Assembly: GCA_025056215.1 (NCBI GenBank)
Contig: JANWWC010000001.1
Location: forward strand, 248,001-312,000
Length of the DNA stretch: 64,000 nt
From: Cytophagales bacterium
GTDB lineage: Bacteria > Bacteroidota > Bacteroidia > Cytophagales > Flammeovirgaceae
Direction of reading: 5' to 3'
The notes below the pieces were generated by a model, which made no database searches, had not been told where the DNA came from, and was given only the letters and a program-made list of their open reading frames with translations. The position numbers and the translations under genes were made by a program. Of the stretch, positions 38,569-47,977 are shown piece after piece. Each line of letters begins with the position of its first letter. Position 1 is the stretch's first letter.

Positions 38569-39975
38569 TTATTTAATTTCTTGTTCTGCTTCTTCTTCTT
38601 TTTTAGTCCTGTTTCCAATTTTTAATGGCGCGCCTCCTTTTTGGTAAGCTTGCAAACTAGGAGGGAATCCATTAAGTTGGCGCCATATTTCAAACCATAC
38701 TGGCACATCATCGAGCATAACCCATCCAAATACTCCTGAGCCAATTCTGAGCTCTTTAGGCCAATCTTCGTCGTAACTATTTTTGTCAGGTACAACTAAA
38801 ATGCGGTATTTCCCATTTTTGGAGTTTACATAATCTATCACTTGTACTTTTCCTCCAAAGGTACCTACTGAAACAGAAGGCCATCCTGTAAATTGCAAAG
38901 CAGGCCATCCATCAAATTGCAAACGAACATGTCTTCCTACAGAAATAAGTGGAACGTCCATAGCTTTTACATAAAGAGCAACTGCTTTTTGTGGATTATC
39001 AGGCATAATGGTTACAATCGGTTCTCCTTCTTTTACAGTTTCTCCGATTCCTTGTTTTAAGGCATTGACTACAAAGCCATCTTGAGGGGCAAGAATAGCA
39101 TACTGCTGATTTCGAATTTTCATATTTGCGTATTCGTTTTTTAGCTTAGCCAAACTTCCTTGAGAATCAGCAATATCTGCTAAAGTAGCTTCCCGCTCTG
39201 ATTCTGCTTTTGTGATTTTTTCTAATGTTTCCATTTCTAATGTGTTAATTCCAATAATTTCAATATTTAAATCGTTGCGAGAAGCCCAATACTTATTTTC
39301 TGCCGCAATTAGTTTAGCTTCCGATTGTTGAAGTTTACTTCTTACTGATTCAAGTTTTACTAATGAAATCAAACCGCTGTCGTACATAGTTTGATAGCCT
39401 TGCATTTGCCTTTTAGCAATCTGATAATCGACCTGAGCAGCTACCCAATCGTTACTATCACTTGTTACTTTGAGTTGTTTTTGAATAATTTTTTGTCTGT
39501 TTTGCGCTAACTTAAACTCTAATCCTGTTTTCATGGCTTGAATCTGACGCACCAAAGCTTCTACCTTTGCTTCTTTAGATTCAATATTTTCCTGTTTGGC
39601 TTTAATTTGCTCTTCTAAGCGTTTGAGAAGTTCTGGGTCGAAATATTTTTCTTTGATTTCTGAGATGATGGCAATTGTATCATTTTTCATAACATATTGC
39701 CCTTCCATTACGAACCACTGTTTGATTCGTCCAGCAATCACAGCTTCTACTGTTTGAGGCCGTTCACTCGGGCGCAGGGCTGTTAGCTCTCCTTCGGCCA
39801 TTATGTTTTGCTGCCAAGGCATAAAAAGTACTACAAAGCCCATGAGCCCTATTCCAAAAATCCAAGAAGCAATCATTTTAGCAATAGGAGGCGTATGCAA
39901 ATGCTTCAGAGAATAGAGTTTCTCCTTGTACAATTCATCACCTTTGAAGACGTATCCTTCTTTTAGGTTTGGCAT
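38569..39975 (-). CDS. HlyD-family membrane-fusion protein
   Basis: 468 residues. Cytoplasmic N-terminus, one membrane anchor ('IASWIFGIGLMGFVVLFM'), then 'AEGELTALRPSERPQTVEAV' and a lipoyl half-motif 'IAGRIKQWFVMEGQYVMKND'. A long helical hairpin (about residues 120-280) is followed by the second lipoyl half 'YAILAPQDGFVVNALKQGIG' and a beta-barrel end. It should bridge the inner membrane and an outer-membrane channel for export. Paired with the permease immediately downstream; starts eight bases after the arginine decarboxylase gene ends on the same... strand order being decarboxylase, adaptor, permease. Confidence 0.88.
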   Translation of the reverse strand: MPNLKEGYVFKGDELYKEKLYSLKHLHTPPIAKMIASWIFGIGLMGFVVLFMPWQQNIMAEGELTALRPSERPQTVEAVIAGRIKQWFVMEGQYVMKNDTIAIISEIKEKYFDPELLKRLEEQIKAKQENIESKEAKVEALVRQIQAMKTGLEFKLAQNRQKIIQKQLKVTSDSNDWVAAQVDYQIAKRQMQGYQTMYDSGLISLVKLESVRSKLQQSEAKLIAAENKYWASRNDLNIEIIGINTLEMETLEKITKAESEREATLADIADSQGSLAKLKNEYANMKIRNQQYAILAPQDGFVVNALKQGIGETVKEGEPIVTIMPDNPQKAVALYVKAMDVPLISVGRHVRLQFDGWPALQFTGWPSVSVGTFGGKVQVIDYVNSKNGKYRILVVPDKNSYDEDWPKELRIGSGVFGWVMLDDVPVWFEIWRQLNGFPPSLQAYQKGGAPLKIGNRTKKEEEAEQEIK

Positions 39976-39983
39976 AGCAAGTA

Positions 39984-41378
39984 TTATTTATATCCTAAGA
40001 TTTTAAGCATTTGATCAGGAGGTTGCTCTTCGCTAAAAAGTTCTGTAATGATGTTGTCATCATTATCTAAATCGATAATTACGTGCCTGGCAGCAGGGAT
40101 TAGACAGTGTTGGATTCCTCCAACTCCTCCAAGAGATTCTTGGTAAGCACCTGTATGAAAGAACCCTATTACCAGAGGTTCTGCACCTTGTTCGAGAACC
40201 GGCAAAAATACATGAGTGCTATGAACCTCGGAGTTGTAATAATCATCACTATCGCACGTAAGCCCCCCTAAATGTACTTGCTGGTATTCTTTGTCCCAAT
40301 AGTTGAGAGGAAGCATAATAAATTTTTGATTCTTTCCCCACGTATCTGGTAAATGTGTAATAAAAGAACCGTCTATCATGTACCAAAGTTCCTTATCATT
40401 TTGCAATTTTTGGTTAATAATAGAAAAAAAAGTGGCTCCACTTTCTCCAACAGTGTAGCTTCCAAATTCAGTAGTAAGATTAGGAGTTTTAACAAAATTC
40501 TTTTTACAAACCCATTGAATATTTTCAATAATTTGCTCTACCATATATTTTGTATCGTATTCGTAAGCTAAAGAGGTCCGAATAGGAAATCCTCCACCAA
40601 TATCGACAGTATCTAAAGTATCGCATATTTTTTTTAGCTCGCAGTATTTATAAATAAATTTCGAAAGTTCAGACCAATAATAAGCTGTATCGCGAATACC
40701 AGAATTGATAAAAAAATGCAACATCTTAAGTTGAACAAGCTCATCTTGTTTGATGACTTCCACATAAAACCGCGTAATATCACTGTAACGAATTCCTAAA
40801 CGGGAAGTATAAAAATCAAAATTAGGTTCCTCGTCTGAAGCGATGCGAATGCCCATTTTGTAAGGCTTCTTAATGTGTTGCTTGTAAAAATAATATTCTT
40901 GCATGTTATCTAATATGGGAATGACATTTTCAAATCCATCGTTAATCAGATCTGAAATGCCACGCATGTAAGATTCTCGTTTGAAGCCATTACATAGAAT
41001 TGTAGTCTGCTTATCGATAAGTTTAGAACGATATAAACTCCGAATAATTTCTATATCATAAGCAGATGAAGTTTCAATTTGAGCGCCAGCATCTAACACT
41101 TTTTCAAGTACGAATTTAAAATGAGAAGATTTTGTACAGTAACAATACATGTAGTCTCCTTCATAATTGTACTTTTTAAAAGCGTTGTTAAACAAGCGCT
41201 TGGCAGATTTAATTTTATCCGTAATTACAGGCAAATAGCTGATTTTCAGAGGAGTTCCGTATTTACGAACTAAATCCATAGTATTAAAATCGTGAAAATA
41301 AAGTTCGTTATTACGCACAGAAAACTCTTTGGTTGGAAAATCAAATGTTTGTTGAATGAGATCAAGGTAATTTTTCAT
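39984..41378 (-). CDS. speA: Arginine decarboxylase (PLP, fold III)
   Basis: 464 residues from the ATG at 41378 ('MKNYLDLIQQTFDFP'); the longer frame adds a spurious hydrophobic leader. Converts arginine to agmatine for polyamine synthesis. Visible are the barrel-domain PLP lysine region 'YCYCTKSSHFKFVLEKVLD', 'IETSSAYDIEIIRSL', 'LHFFINSGIRDTAYYWSEL', the glycine-rich phosphate site 'VDIGGGFPIRTS', 'TTEFGSYTVGESGA' and the C-terminal 'LTCDSDDYY' with 'FFHTGAYQESLGG'. It is shorter than E. coli SpeA and typical of the Bacteroidetes form. Followed after eight bases by the adaptor gene, so possibly one transcript with the exporter. Confidence 0.88.
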   Translation of the reverse strand: MKNYLDLIQQTFDFPTKEFSVRNNELYFHDFNTMDLVRKYGTPLKISYLPVITDKIKSAKRLFNNAFKKYNYEGDYMYCYCTKSSHFKFVLEKVLDAGAQIETSSAYDIEIIRSLYRSKLIDKQTTILCNGFKRESYMRGISDLINDGFENVIPILDNMQEYYFYKQHIKKPYKMGIRIASDEEPNFDFYTSRLGIRYSDITRFYVEVIKQDELVQLKMLHFFINSGIRDTAYYWSELSKFIYKYCELKKICDTLDTVDIGGGFPIRTSLAYEYDTKYMVEQIIENIQWVCKKNFVKTPNLTTEFGSYTVGESGATFFSIINQKLQNDKELWYMIDGSFITHLPDTWGKNQKFIMLPLNYWDKEYQQVHLGGLTCDSDDYYNSEVHSTHVFLPVLEQGAEPLVIGFFHTGAYQESLGGVGGIQHCLIPAARHVIIDLDNDDNIITELFSEEQPPDQMLKILGYK

Positions 41379-41842
41379 CGCAATAGGATTGTAAAACTCA
41401 TCAGCAATAAAACTAATAAAAACAAAAAGCAAAAATATAAAATTCCTATGATTCAAGAGAGCATTTCAATCTTTTTAAAGAAAACTAAAAACATATCAGA
41501 AAACTTACATTGTTGCAAAACATACGTAATGATTGATTTGTTTCTAAAAATTTAAAATTATCTTTTTTGCTGATTCTGCTGATTATAATTTCTAGTTCGA
41601 TCGCAGGAAAAAAATGTTGGTAATTTTATCTGTTTATACAACCTCATTAAAACAAAATTTAAAGCGTCTTGAAACCGACTTTTGTTGGTAAATTTTTGAA
41701 ACTATGTTAAAATATTAAAGTGAAGCAACTAAAAAAGTTGTAATTAAACTCTTAAAAAATGTTAAAATTTAATTGGTGGCGTGGCAAAAACCTTCTATAT
41801 TTGTCTTGAACATGAGCGAATCATCAAACTTTTTTGTCAGTG
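41379..41842. other. 464-base intergenic region between divergent genes
   Basis: AT-rich spacer between the leftward arginine decarboxylase and the rightward sugar transferase. No gene is convincing. The right end carries the sugar transferase promoter at 41772-41803. The left part should hold the decarboxylase promoter, but I see only near matches to the consensus. Confidence 0.5.
41772..41803 (+). promoter_or_regulatory. Promoter of the sugar transferase gene
   Basis: ATTG at 41772-41775 (three of four bases of TTTG), a 20-base spacer, and TATATTTG at 41796-41803, an exact TAnnTTTG. It lies 39 bases before the ATG at 41843. Confidence 0.65.
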
Positions 41843-43225
41843 ATGCAAACCTACAGATACTCAAAATACTTGAATTTTATTCATATTTTAGGAGATTTAT
41901 CTACTGTAAATATTTCTTTTGTTATTGCATATTACCTAAAATTTGAAACAGTTCAAGGTATTTTACAATATCCTTATTTGCATCTGCTGATTTGGTACAA
42001 TGTCGCTTGGCTTTCTTTAACGGCTTTTTTTAAGCCTCACAATATTTCCCGAGCTTCTCGTATTCCAGATATTTTGCGCGCTTATTTCACACAAATTATT
42101 CTTCACTTATTCTTGGTAGCGATCTTTTTTGTGGTAAACAAAGCATATTATTACTCTCGCGAACATATGCTGTTTACCTATATCTTGCTCACTTCCCTTT
42201 TAGTAATGTGGAAAATTGCTATTATTTACCTTATTCGCATCTACCGAAAAAAAGGATTCAATTACAGGAACGTCATTATCGTAGGATATGGCGAAGTAGC
42301 TCAAGAGCTCAAAAAATTTTTTCGACTTCATCCCGAATACGGTTATCGTCTATTAGGTTTTTTCGATAATAAAGCTAAAAATGAACAAATTCTCGGAACT
42401 TTTGATGATATAAAACAATATATCAAGGAAAATCAGGTAAATGAAATTTATTGTTGTCTTCCTTATGTAGAATACCCTGTTATCAAAGAGTTAGTAGATT
42501 TGGCAGATGATAATTTGCTTAAAGTAAAATTGCTCACCGATTTCCGAGGCTTTTCTTACAAGACTGTAGAAGTAGAGCATTATGACCATATACCAGTACT
42601 AAATGTTACTTCCATTCCTTTGGATAATTGGAAAAATAGAGCAATTAAACGAGCCTTTGATATCGTTTTTTCTCTTTTTGTCATTATTTTTATTTTATCA
42701 TGGCTAATGCCTATTATCGCTATTTTAATTAAACTTGACTCCAAAGGGCCTATCTTTTTTAAACAAAAGCGAACAGGGAAAAACAACAAAACATTTTGGT
42801 GTTATAAGTTTCGTTCTATGTACGTGAATGATGACTCAGACACTAAACAAGCTACTCGCAAAGATGCAAGAATTACCAGAGTTGGCGCTTTCTTGAGAAA
42901 AACGAGCTTAGACGAGCTACCTCAATTTTTTAATGTACTGATTGGCGATATGTCAGTAGTGGGACCAAGACCGCATATGCTCAAACACACAGAAGAATAC
43001 TCTAAAGTAATTGAAAAATTTATGGCGCGTCATTTAGTTAAACCTGGCATTACGGGATTAGCACAAGCAAAAGGCTATCGCGGTGAAACTGAATCGCTTA
43101 TCAAAATGAAGAACAGAGTAAAATTCGACCGCTTCTATATCGAAAATTGGTCTATTTTTCTTGATATCAAAATCATTTTTCTTACAGTAGATTCTATGTT
43201 ACGCAGAAATGAAAATGCTTTCTAA
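41843..43225 (+). CDS. Undecaprenyl-phosphate sugar phosphotransferase (WcaJ type)
   Basis: 460 residues from the ATG at 41843 (the frame is open from a TTG at 41834). Four N-terminal membrane spans, a Rossmann-like middle domain ('VIIVGYGEVAQELKKFF'), a fifth hydrophobic segment, and the catalytic bacterial sugar transferase domain with 'GPIFFKQKRTGKNNKTFWCYKFRSM' (about 310-335), 'LRKTSLDELPQFFNVLIGDM' and 'VGPRPHMLKHTEEY'. It loads the first sugar phosphate onto undecaprenyl phosphate to start an exopolysaccharide or glycan chain. The next gene looks like a chain-length protein, but no full polysaccharide cluster follows. Confidence 0.9.
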   Translation: MQTYRYSKYLNFIHILGDLSTVNISFVIAYYLKFETVQGILQYPYLHLLIWYNVAWLSLTAFFKPHNISRASRIPDILRAYFTQIILHLFLVAIFFVVNKAYYYSREHMLFTYILLTSLLVMWKIAIIYLIRIYRKKGFNYRNVIIVGYGEVAQELKKFFRLHPEYGYRLLGFFDNKAKNEQILGTFDDIKQYIKENQVNEIYCCLPYVEYPVIKELVDLADDNLLKVKLLTDFRGFSYKTVEVEHYDHIPVLNVTSIPLDNWKNRAIKRAFDIVFSLFVIIFILSWLMPIIAILIKLDSKGPIFFKQKRTGKNNKTFWCYKFRSMYVNDDSDTKQATRKDARITRVGAFLRKTSLDELPQFFNVLIGDMSVVGPRPHMLKHTEEYSKVIEKFMARHLVKPGITGLAQAKGYRGETESLIKMKNRVKFDRFYIENWSIFLDIKIIFLTVDSMLRRNENAF

Positions 43226-43306
43226 AATCTCTTTTTCATTTGTAAATTAAGCTTCTTATACTTGCATTAAATTTCGAGTTATCCCACAACAGAGAATCTA
43301 CTCACG

Positions 43307-44281
43307 ATGTCAAACGAAAAAAACGCAGCCGAAGAAATCAACTTACTTGACTTATTGCAATCTATTGCAAAGTTTTTGATCAACATTTTACTTAAAGTTC
43401 GCCGCGACTGGATTCACTATGCTCGCATTTTGCTTATAGCATTTGGAGTAGGTTCGACTCTATACCTTCTTCGAAATTTATGGACAAATAATCTTTATTC
43501 TACTACAGCTTTAGTATATAGTCGCTATTTAAGAGGTAAAATATTTTTAGAAACAGTTGAACAATTCAACCAAATCTTTAAAGAAAAAAATTTTAATTAC
43601 CTCAAACAAATTTTGGGAAACCAGTACGATGAATATTTACTTCAATCAATCCTTTACGTAAAAGTTGACACTTCTTACAAACCATCTGCTGTTGATTACA
43701 ACTATTTTAGATACGAAGATGGATATTTTAAAATAGAATGTATCCTAAGAGATTCCATTTCTGTCGATAAACTGAAGGATATTCAACATCTTTTATTTCA
43801 GTATTTTCAATCTATAGAAACAATTCAAAAATTGTATCATCGCGATAGTATTAGTCAATCTTTGTGTCGAGAGCGTTATCTGGCAGAGATTCGTTCTATT
43901 GAACAACTAAGAACGACGTTGAATACATCTCTTGAAAAAGGAACTTTCTACCAGTCTTTCGCTACCAAAGAAGGTATTTATTTTAATCTTTTACCTACCA
44001 CTGAACTACACCGCGAGATTATTGATTTATATAACAAATATGTAGAACTAGATAATTATTTGAATGCTATTTCTCCTCTAAATTATTTACAAACCTTTTC
44101 AACTGCAACTAAGCTTCAAATAAGAAGTCCGCTTTATCAATGGATACTAGGGAACGAATGGATTAATCTCCTTTTAAAATCAATCTTAGCAGGCTTTTTA
44201 TTTGCTTTAGGAATTTACACCATTATTTTGCTTCTAACTTTTAATAGATGGCTTTCTCAGCAAGAGAAATCATTAGAATAA
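43307..44281 (+). CDS. Wzz-like membrane protein, divergent
   Basis: 324 residues. One membrane span near residues 40-60 ('ILLIAFGVGSTLYLLRN') and another at the C-terminus ('LLLKSILAGFLFALGIYTII'), with about 220 periplasmic residues rich in helix between them. This is the topology of polysaccharide chain-length determinants (Wzz), and the short linker 'NLYSTTALVYSR' after the first span fits that family. I do not see the proline-rich motif usually found before the second span. Its position 81 bases behind a WcaJ-type transferase supports a role in glycan assembly, but the assignment is inference. Confidence 0.5.
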   Translation: MSNEKNAAEEINLLDLLQSIAKFLINILLKVRRDWIHYARILLIAFGVGSTLYLLRNLWTNNLYSTTALVYSRYLRGKIFLETVEQFNQIFKEKNFNYLKQILGNQYDEYLLQSILYVKVDTSYKPSAVDYNYFRYEDGYFKIECILRDSISVDKLKDIQHLLFQYFQSIETIQKLYHRDSISQSLCRERYLAEIRSIEQLRTTLNTSLEKGTFYQSFATKEGIYFNLLPTTELHREIIDLYNKYVELDNYLNAISPLNYLQTFSTATKLQIRSPLYQWILGNEWINLLLKSILAGFLFALGIYTIILLLTFNRWLSQQEKSLE

Positions 44282-44294
44282 ATTATCCCGGTTT

Positions 44295-45668
44295 ATGACA
44301 AAAGTTTCCTCTATGATAGAAGAGACAAACTTTCCTACGCCTCAACAAATTGTTGATGAATTGGATAAATACATTATTGGGCAACACGAAGCCAAACGAC
44401 ACGTGGCAATTGCTCTGCGCAACCGCTGGAGACGCATGCAAGTCAAATCGGACATGCAAAAAGAAATTGTTCCGAATAACATTTTGATGATAGGGGCTAC
44501 TGGTGTCGGGAAAACCGAAATTGCGAGAAGATTAGCCAAAATTGCACGAGCTCCTTTCGTAAAAGTAGAAGCTTCCAAATTTACAGAGGTTGGTTATGTA
44601 GGAAGAGACGTAGAAAGCATGGTGCGCGACCTTGTCGAGCAAGCGGTAGGAATGCTAAAAACGGAAAAAGAAAAGCAAGTGCGCGAAAAAGCACTCGAAA
44701 CAGTTGAAAATATGTTGCTAGACTTGCTAATTCCTCCCGTTAAAGATTCTGCTTCCGACTCTGATAAAGAACTAAACGCTAAAACAAGGGAGCGTTTCGC
44801 CGAAAAACTCCGCAATGGAGAGTTAGAAGACCGAAAAGTAGAAATTAAAGTAGAAACTAATGTGACTACAGGCGTCAGTATTATGGGAGGTAATATACTT
44901 GATGAAGCGTCTCTAATAAATCTTCAAGAAATGTTAAGTGGGATTGCTCCTAAAAAAACTAAGAAACGAAAAGTACCCATTAGCGAAGCTAGAAGAATTT
45001 TATTAGAAGAAGAAATTGCTAAACTCATTGATTTCGACGAAATTAAGTCTGAGGCACTTAAATGGGCAGAGAACTCAGGCATCATTTTTATCGATGAAAT
45101 TGATAAAATAGCAGGAAGGGGAAGTAATACTTCTGGTCCTGATGTGAGCCGAGAAGGAGTTCAACGCGACCTACTTCCCATAGTAGAAGGATGTACTGTG
45201 CATACCAAATATGGTGTCATCAATACGGATCATGTCCTATTTATTGCAGCAGGCGCATTCCACGTAGCAAAACCTTCCGATTTGATTCCTGAACTACAAG
45301 GGAGATTTCCTATTCGGGTAGAACTAAACAGCCTTACAAAGCAAGACTTTGTTAATATTCTTACAGTTCCTCAAAACTCTCTTACCAAACAGTACATCGC
45401 ACTCTTAGAAACAGAAAATGTACATCTTCATTTTACTCCTCAAGCTATTGAAGCAATTGCTGACTTCGCTTTCCAAATCAATACGGAATTAGAAAATATA
45501 GGAGCAAGAAGATTGCATACTGTTATGAGTCATCTGCTTAACGAAATTCTTTTTGGCGTTCCAGATAAAATCCAAGGCAATACTACTATAGAAATTACGG
45601 AAGAAATGGTAATTGCCAAGCTTTCTAAGCTCGTTAAAAACAAAGATTTGTCTCAATATATTTTATAA
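44295..45668 (+). CDS. hslU: HslU, ATPase of the HslUV protease
   Basis: 457 residues. AAA+ unfoldase that feeds the HslV peptidase. N-terminal 'PTPQQIVDELDKYIIGQHEAKRHVAIAL', Walker A 'MIGATGVGKTEIARRLA', the pore motif region 'EVGYVGRDVESMVRDL', the variable I domain (about 115-225), Walker B 'GIIFIDEIDKIAGR', 'HVLFIAAGAFHVAKPSDL' and the C-terminal domain. Length is right for the family. hslV is not adjacent, and the gene follows the Wzz-like gene by 13 bases, so it may be transcribed with it. Confidence 0.95.
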   Translation: MTKVSSMIEETNFPTPQQIVDELDKYIIGQHEAKRHVAIALRNRWRRMQVKSDMQKEIVPNNILMIGATGVGKTEIARRLAKIARAPFVKVEASKFTEVGYVGRDVESMVRDLVEQAVGMLKTEKEKQVREKALETVENMLLDLLIPPVKDSASDSDKELNAKTRERFAEKLRNGELEDRKVEIKVETNVTTGVSIMGGNILDEASLINLQEMLSGIAPKKTKKRKVPISEARRILLEEEIAKLIDFDEIKSEALKWAENSGIIFIDEIDKIAGRGSNTSGPDVSREGVQRDLLPIVEGCTVHTKYGVINTDHVLFIAAGAFHVAKPSDLIPELQGRFPIRVELNSLTKQDFVNILTVPQNSLTKQYIALLETENVHLHFTPQAIEAIADFAFQINTELENIGARRLHTVMSHLLNEILFGVPDKIQGNTTIEITEEMVIAKLSKLVKNKDLSQYIL

Positions 45669-45734
45669 AGCGTTTGCGTTTTATTTATATTGCACGACGA
45701 TACGGTTAAGTTCGAAAAAGTTGCTATTTCAAAG

Positions 45735-46943
45735 ATGAATATGAAAATGCGCCTGGTAGTTCGATTTTTTTTGCGATGGATAGTTTTAGCTACAATCTTA
45801 TTGGAATCTTGTGATAGTTGGCAAAAGGATATTTCAGAGATTGCTCCATCAAGCAAAGTTCCTTCTACATTTGAAAAAGTAAAAGCAATCGCCGATTTGA
45901 GCCAGGCGGTTGACGCTTTTGTTTACTCTCGCGATACGATTATTTCTATTTTAAGCGAATTAGACTCTTTCACAGTTTTTATGCCAACTAATCAAGCAAT
46001 TGCAGATTTTCTTTCTAAGACTCCTAACTATTCTACAGTAGCAGATATAGGAGGAAATTATTCTGAAAATCCGCCGCCTTCTGGGAAGGCTCCATTAGGC
46101 GATCGAAGGTTAATCAATCTGCTTCGCTTTCACATTATTCCATCGCGTGTTTTATTTTTACCTAACAACGATTCTCAAGGAAGAGATTCTTTGAAAACAG
46201 GGATATACCCTACTTTGCGCGCAGGTGCATCTTTAAGAGTTTTGGCTAACCACGCTCACGATATTAAAATTATTAACACTACTTCCGCTACCTTTTCAGA
46301 CACAGCTCGCGTAATTGTTTCTAAAAGTAATATTATTGGAAGAAATAAAGTAGTAGTGCATGCAATTGATAAAGTACTGTTTCCGGGAGGAAGTGTCAAC
46401 ACTAATATTCAAAGCTTATTGCAATTATATGGGTACGACTCTTTGTATAGAATTTTAGAAAATCGCCCTCAAATTTTTAATGTATTAGCAGGAGTACAAA
46501 GCGGTGCCACCTTTTTTGCTCCCTCCAACTTAGCAGTGACGAGATTTATGTTAGCTTATCAGATCCCATCAATAGATTCGATTGCGCCCATCATGTGGAG
46601 AAAATTTAGAAAAACAGAAACAGATACTGTTTATACAACCGCTAAAGGAACAAATGTTCTAATTGAAATTTTACGCATGCATCTTTTGGCCGATATCAAC
46701 AATGCGATTACTATGGAGAAGTTTTTGCAAGACCTTCAAACAGAATACGCTGTCTTTCCACTTCAACAAGCTACCGTTGGTTTACCACCAGCACCATTTC
46801 TTACCATCAATCGAGGTTTGAATACAGTATTTGTGGGAGATAATCGCGCTCGTATTACTCACCCTAATCTGCGCGCCTCGAATGGCATTATTCATGGCAT
46901 TGATAAAGTAATTTTGCCTCCAGATTTTCTACAAATCCGATGA
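45735..46943 (+). CDS. Lipoprotein with two fasciclin (FAS1) domains
   Basis: About 402 residues from the ATG at 45735 (further ATGs at 45741 and 45747; the frame is open to 45690). The hydrophobic leader ends in LESC, a plausible lipobox. FAS1 domain 1 includes 'SFTVFMPTNQAIADFL', 'LINLLRFHIIPSRVLF' and 'VVVHAIDKVLFPGG'. Domain 2 includes 'GATFFAPSNLAVTRFM', 'EILRMHLLADINNAITM' and 'ASNGIIHGIDKVILPPDFL'. Fasciclin domains mediate adhesion; in Bacteroidetes they are usually surface-exposed lipoproteins. No partner gene is evident. Confidence 0.85.
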   Translation: MNMKMRLVVRFFLRWIVLATILLESCDSWQKDISEIAPSSKVPSTFEKVKAIADLSQAVDAFVYSRDTIISILSELDSFTVFMPTNQAIADFLSKTPNYSTVADIGGNYSENPPPSGKAPLGDRRLINLLRFHIIPSRVLFLPNNDSQGRDSLKTGIYPTLRAGASLRVLANHAHDIKIINTTSATFSDTARVIVSKSNIIGRNKVVVHAIDKVLFPGGSVNTNIQSLLQLYGYDSLYRILENRPQIFNVLAGVQSGATFFAPSNLAVTRFMLAYQIPSIDSIAPIMWRKFRKTETDTVYTTAKGTNVLIEILRMHLLADINNAITMEKFLQDLQTEYAVFPLQQATVGLPPAPFLTINRGLNTVFVGDNRARITHPNLRASNGIIHGIDKVILPPDFLQIR

Positions 46944-46946
46944 AAT

Positions 46947-46978
46947 TTTCGCATAATTAGCGCAAGCCATTAAGTTTG
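46947..46978 (+). promoter_or_regulatory. Promoter of the family 2 glycosyltransferase gene
   Basis: TTTC at 46947-46950 (three of four bases), 20-base spacer, and TAAGTTTG at 46971-46978, an exact TAnnTTTG. Predicted transcript start near 46985, 16 bases before the ATG. Confidence 0.55.
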
Positions 46979-47000
46979 AGGCAAGTAGATTTTTTAGAAT

Positions 47001-47741
47001 ATGTACAAAGGAAAAAAAGTAGTAGTAGTTTTGCCGGCCTATAATGCTTCTAAAACCCTCGAACAAACGTACCAAGAAATTCCATTTGAGTGGGTAGATG
47101 AAGTCGTTTTAGTAGATGATTATAGCAAGGATAATACTATTGAAATAGCTCGAAAATTGGGCATCCAACATATTATTCGCCATGAGCGGAACAAAGGATA
47201 CGGAGGCAATCAAAAAACGTGTTACAAAAAAGCACTTGAATTAGGAGCAGACATTATCATTATGCTTCATCCCGACTATCAATATACTCCTTTGCTAATT
47301 CCTGCTATGATCAGCATCATTGGCAATGGTTTGTATCCTGTTGTTTTTGGTTCTCGCATATTAGGAGGAGGAGCGCTCCAGGGAGGAATGCCACTTTATA
47401 AATACATAGCGAACAGAATTCTTACTTTTACACAAAATCTTTTTATGGGTCAAAAGCTCAGCGAATATCATACAGGTTATCGCGCTTATGCACGTAAAGT
47501 TTTAGAAACAGTTCCTTTCGAGAAATGCTCAGACGATTTTATTTTCGATAACGAAATTATTGCTCAAATTTTTGCAAACCGTTTTGAAATCGCTGAAGTG
47601 ACATGTCCTACTAAATATTTTCCTGATGCCTCTTCTATCAATTTCAAAAGAAGCTTAATCTATGGATTAGGAGTTTTGCGCGTATCCCTTTTGTATTTTT
47701 TGGATTCAATAGGGTTTAAATGGAATCTATTGCGTAGATAA
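47001..47741 (+). CDS. Glycosyltransferase family 2 (dolichyl-phosphate mannose synthase-like)
   Basis: 246 residues. GT-A fold: 'VVVVLPAYNASKTLEQTYQ', first Asp pair 'VLVDDYSKDNTIEIA', 'HERNKGYGGNQKTCYKKALE', 'IIIMLHPDYQYTP' as the DxD-equivalent, and 'KLSEYHTGYRAYARKVLE'. Relatives transfer a sugar from a nucleotide donor to polyprenyl phosphate. No C-terminal membrane span is obvious apart from 'GVLRVSLLYFLDSIGF'. It has its own promoter and stands as a single gene. Confidence 0.88.
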   Translation: MYKGKKVVVVLPAYNASKTLEQTYQEIPFEWVDEVVLVDDYSKDNTIEIARKLGIQHIIRHERNKGYGGNQKTCYKKALELGADIIIMLHPDYQYTPLLIPAMISIIGNGLYPVVFGSRILGGGALQGGMPLYKYIANRILTFTQNLFMGQKLSEYHTGYRAYARKVLETVPFEKCSDDFIFDNEIIAQIFANRFEIAEVTCPTKYFPDASSINFKRSLIYGLGVLRVSLLYFLDSIGFKWNLLRR

Positions 47742-47751
47742 AATAAGTTTT

Positions 47752-47782
47752 TTTGAAGATTGTCAATTTTTCTTTATTTTTA
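47752..47782 (+). promoter_or_regulatory. Promoter of the cobalamin riboswitch operon
   Basis: TTTG at 47752-47755, a 19-base spacer, and TATTTTTA at 47775-47782 (one mismatch to TAnnTTTG). The predicted transcript start, about 47788, coincides with the 5' side of the riboswitch P1 stem. Confidence 0.6.
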
Positions 47783-47786
47783 CAAC

Positions 47787-47963
47787 GCTTTCGGTGTCTA
47801 ATCTCATTCGAGAAGCGACTTAATAGGGAATCATGTGCAAATCATGAGCTGTCCCCGCAACCGTGAATCGTATTTTTTTGAGTTTAGGTCAATACCCTTG
47901 CCACTGTTCTTCGGAATGGGAAGGCGACTTAAATGAACGATAAGCCGGGAGACCTGCCAAAGC
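47787..47963 (+). promoter_or_regulatory. Cobalamin (adenosylcobalamin-type) riboswitch aptamer
   Basis: The conserved core is unmistakable: 'AATAGGGAATCATGTG' from 47822, 'GAGCTGTCCCCGCAACCGTG' from 47846, and the B12 box 'AGCCGGGAGACCTGCC' at 47943-47958. GCTTT at 47787-47791 pairs with AAAGC at 47959-47963 to close P1. Vitamin B12 binding normally lowers expression of the genes downstream, here the four-gene unit 48026-52054. The subclass (adenosyl- versus hydroxo-cobalamin) is inferred from the long peripheral region between 47875 and 47940 and is not certain. Confidence 0.96.
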
Positions 47964-47977
47964 AATATCATTTTAAT

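Noticed and set aside
41292-41555. 87-codon frame opposite the start of the arginine decarboxylase gene
   Set aside because: Lysine/isoleucine-rich translation of AT-rich sequence, mostly antisense to a clear gene, with no family features.
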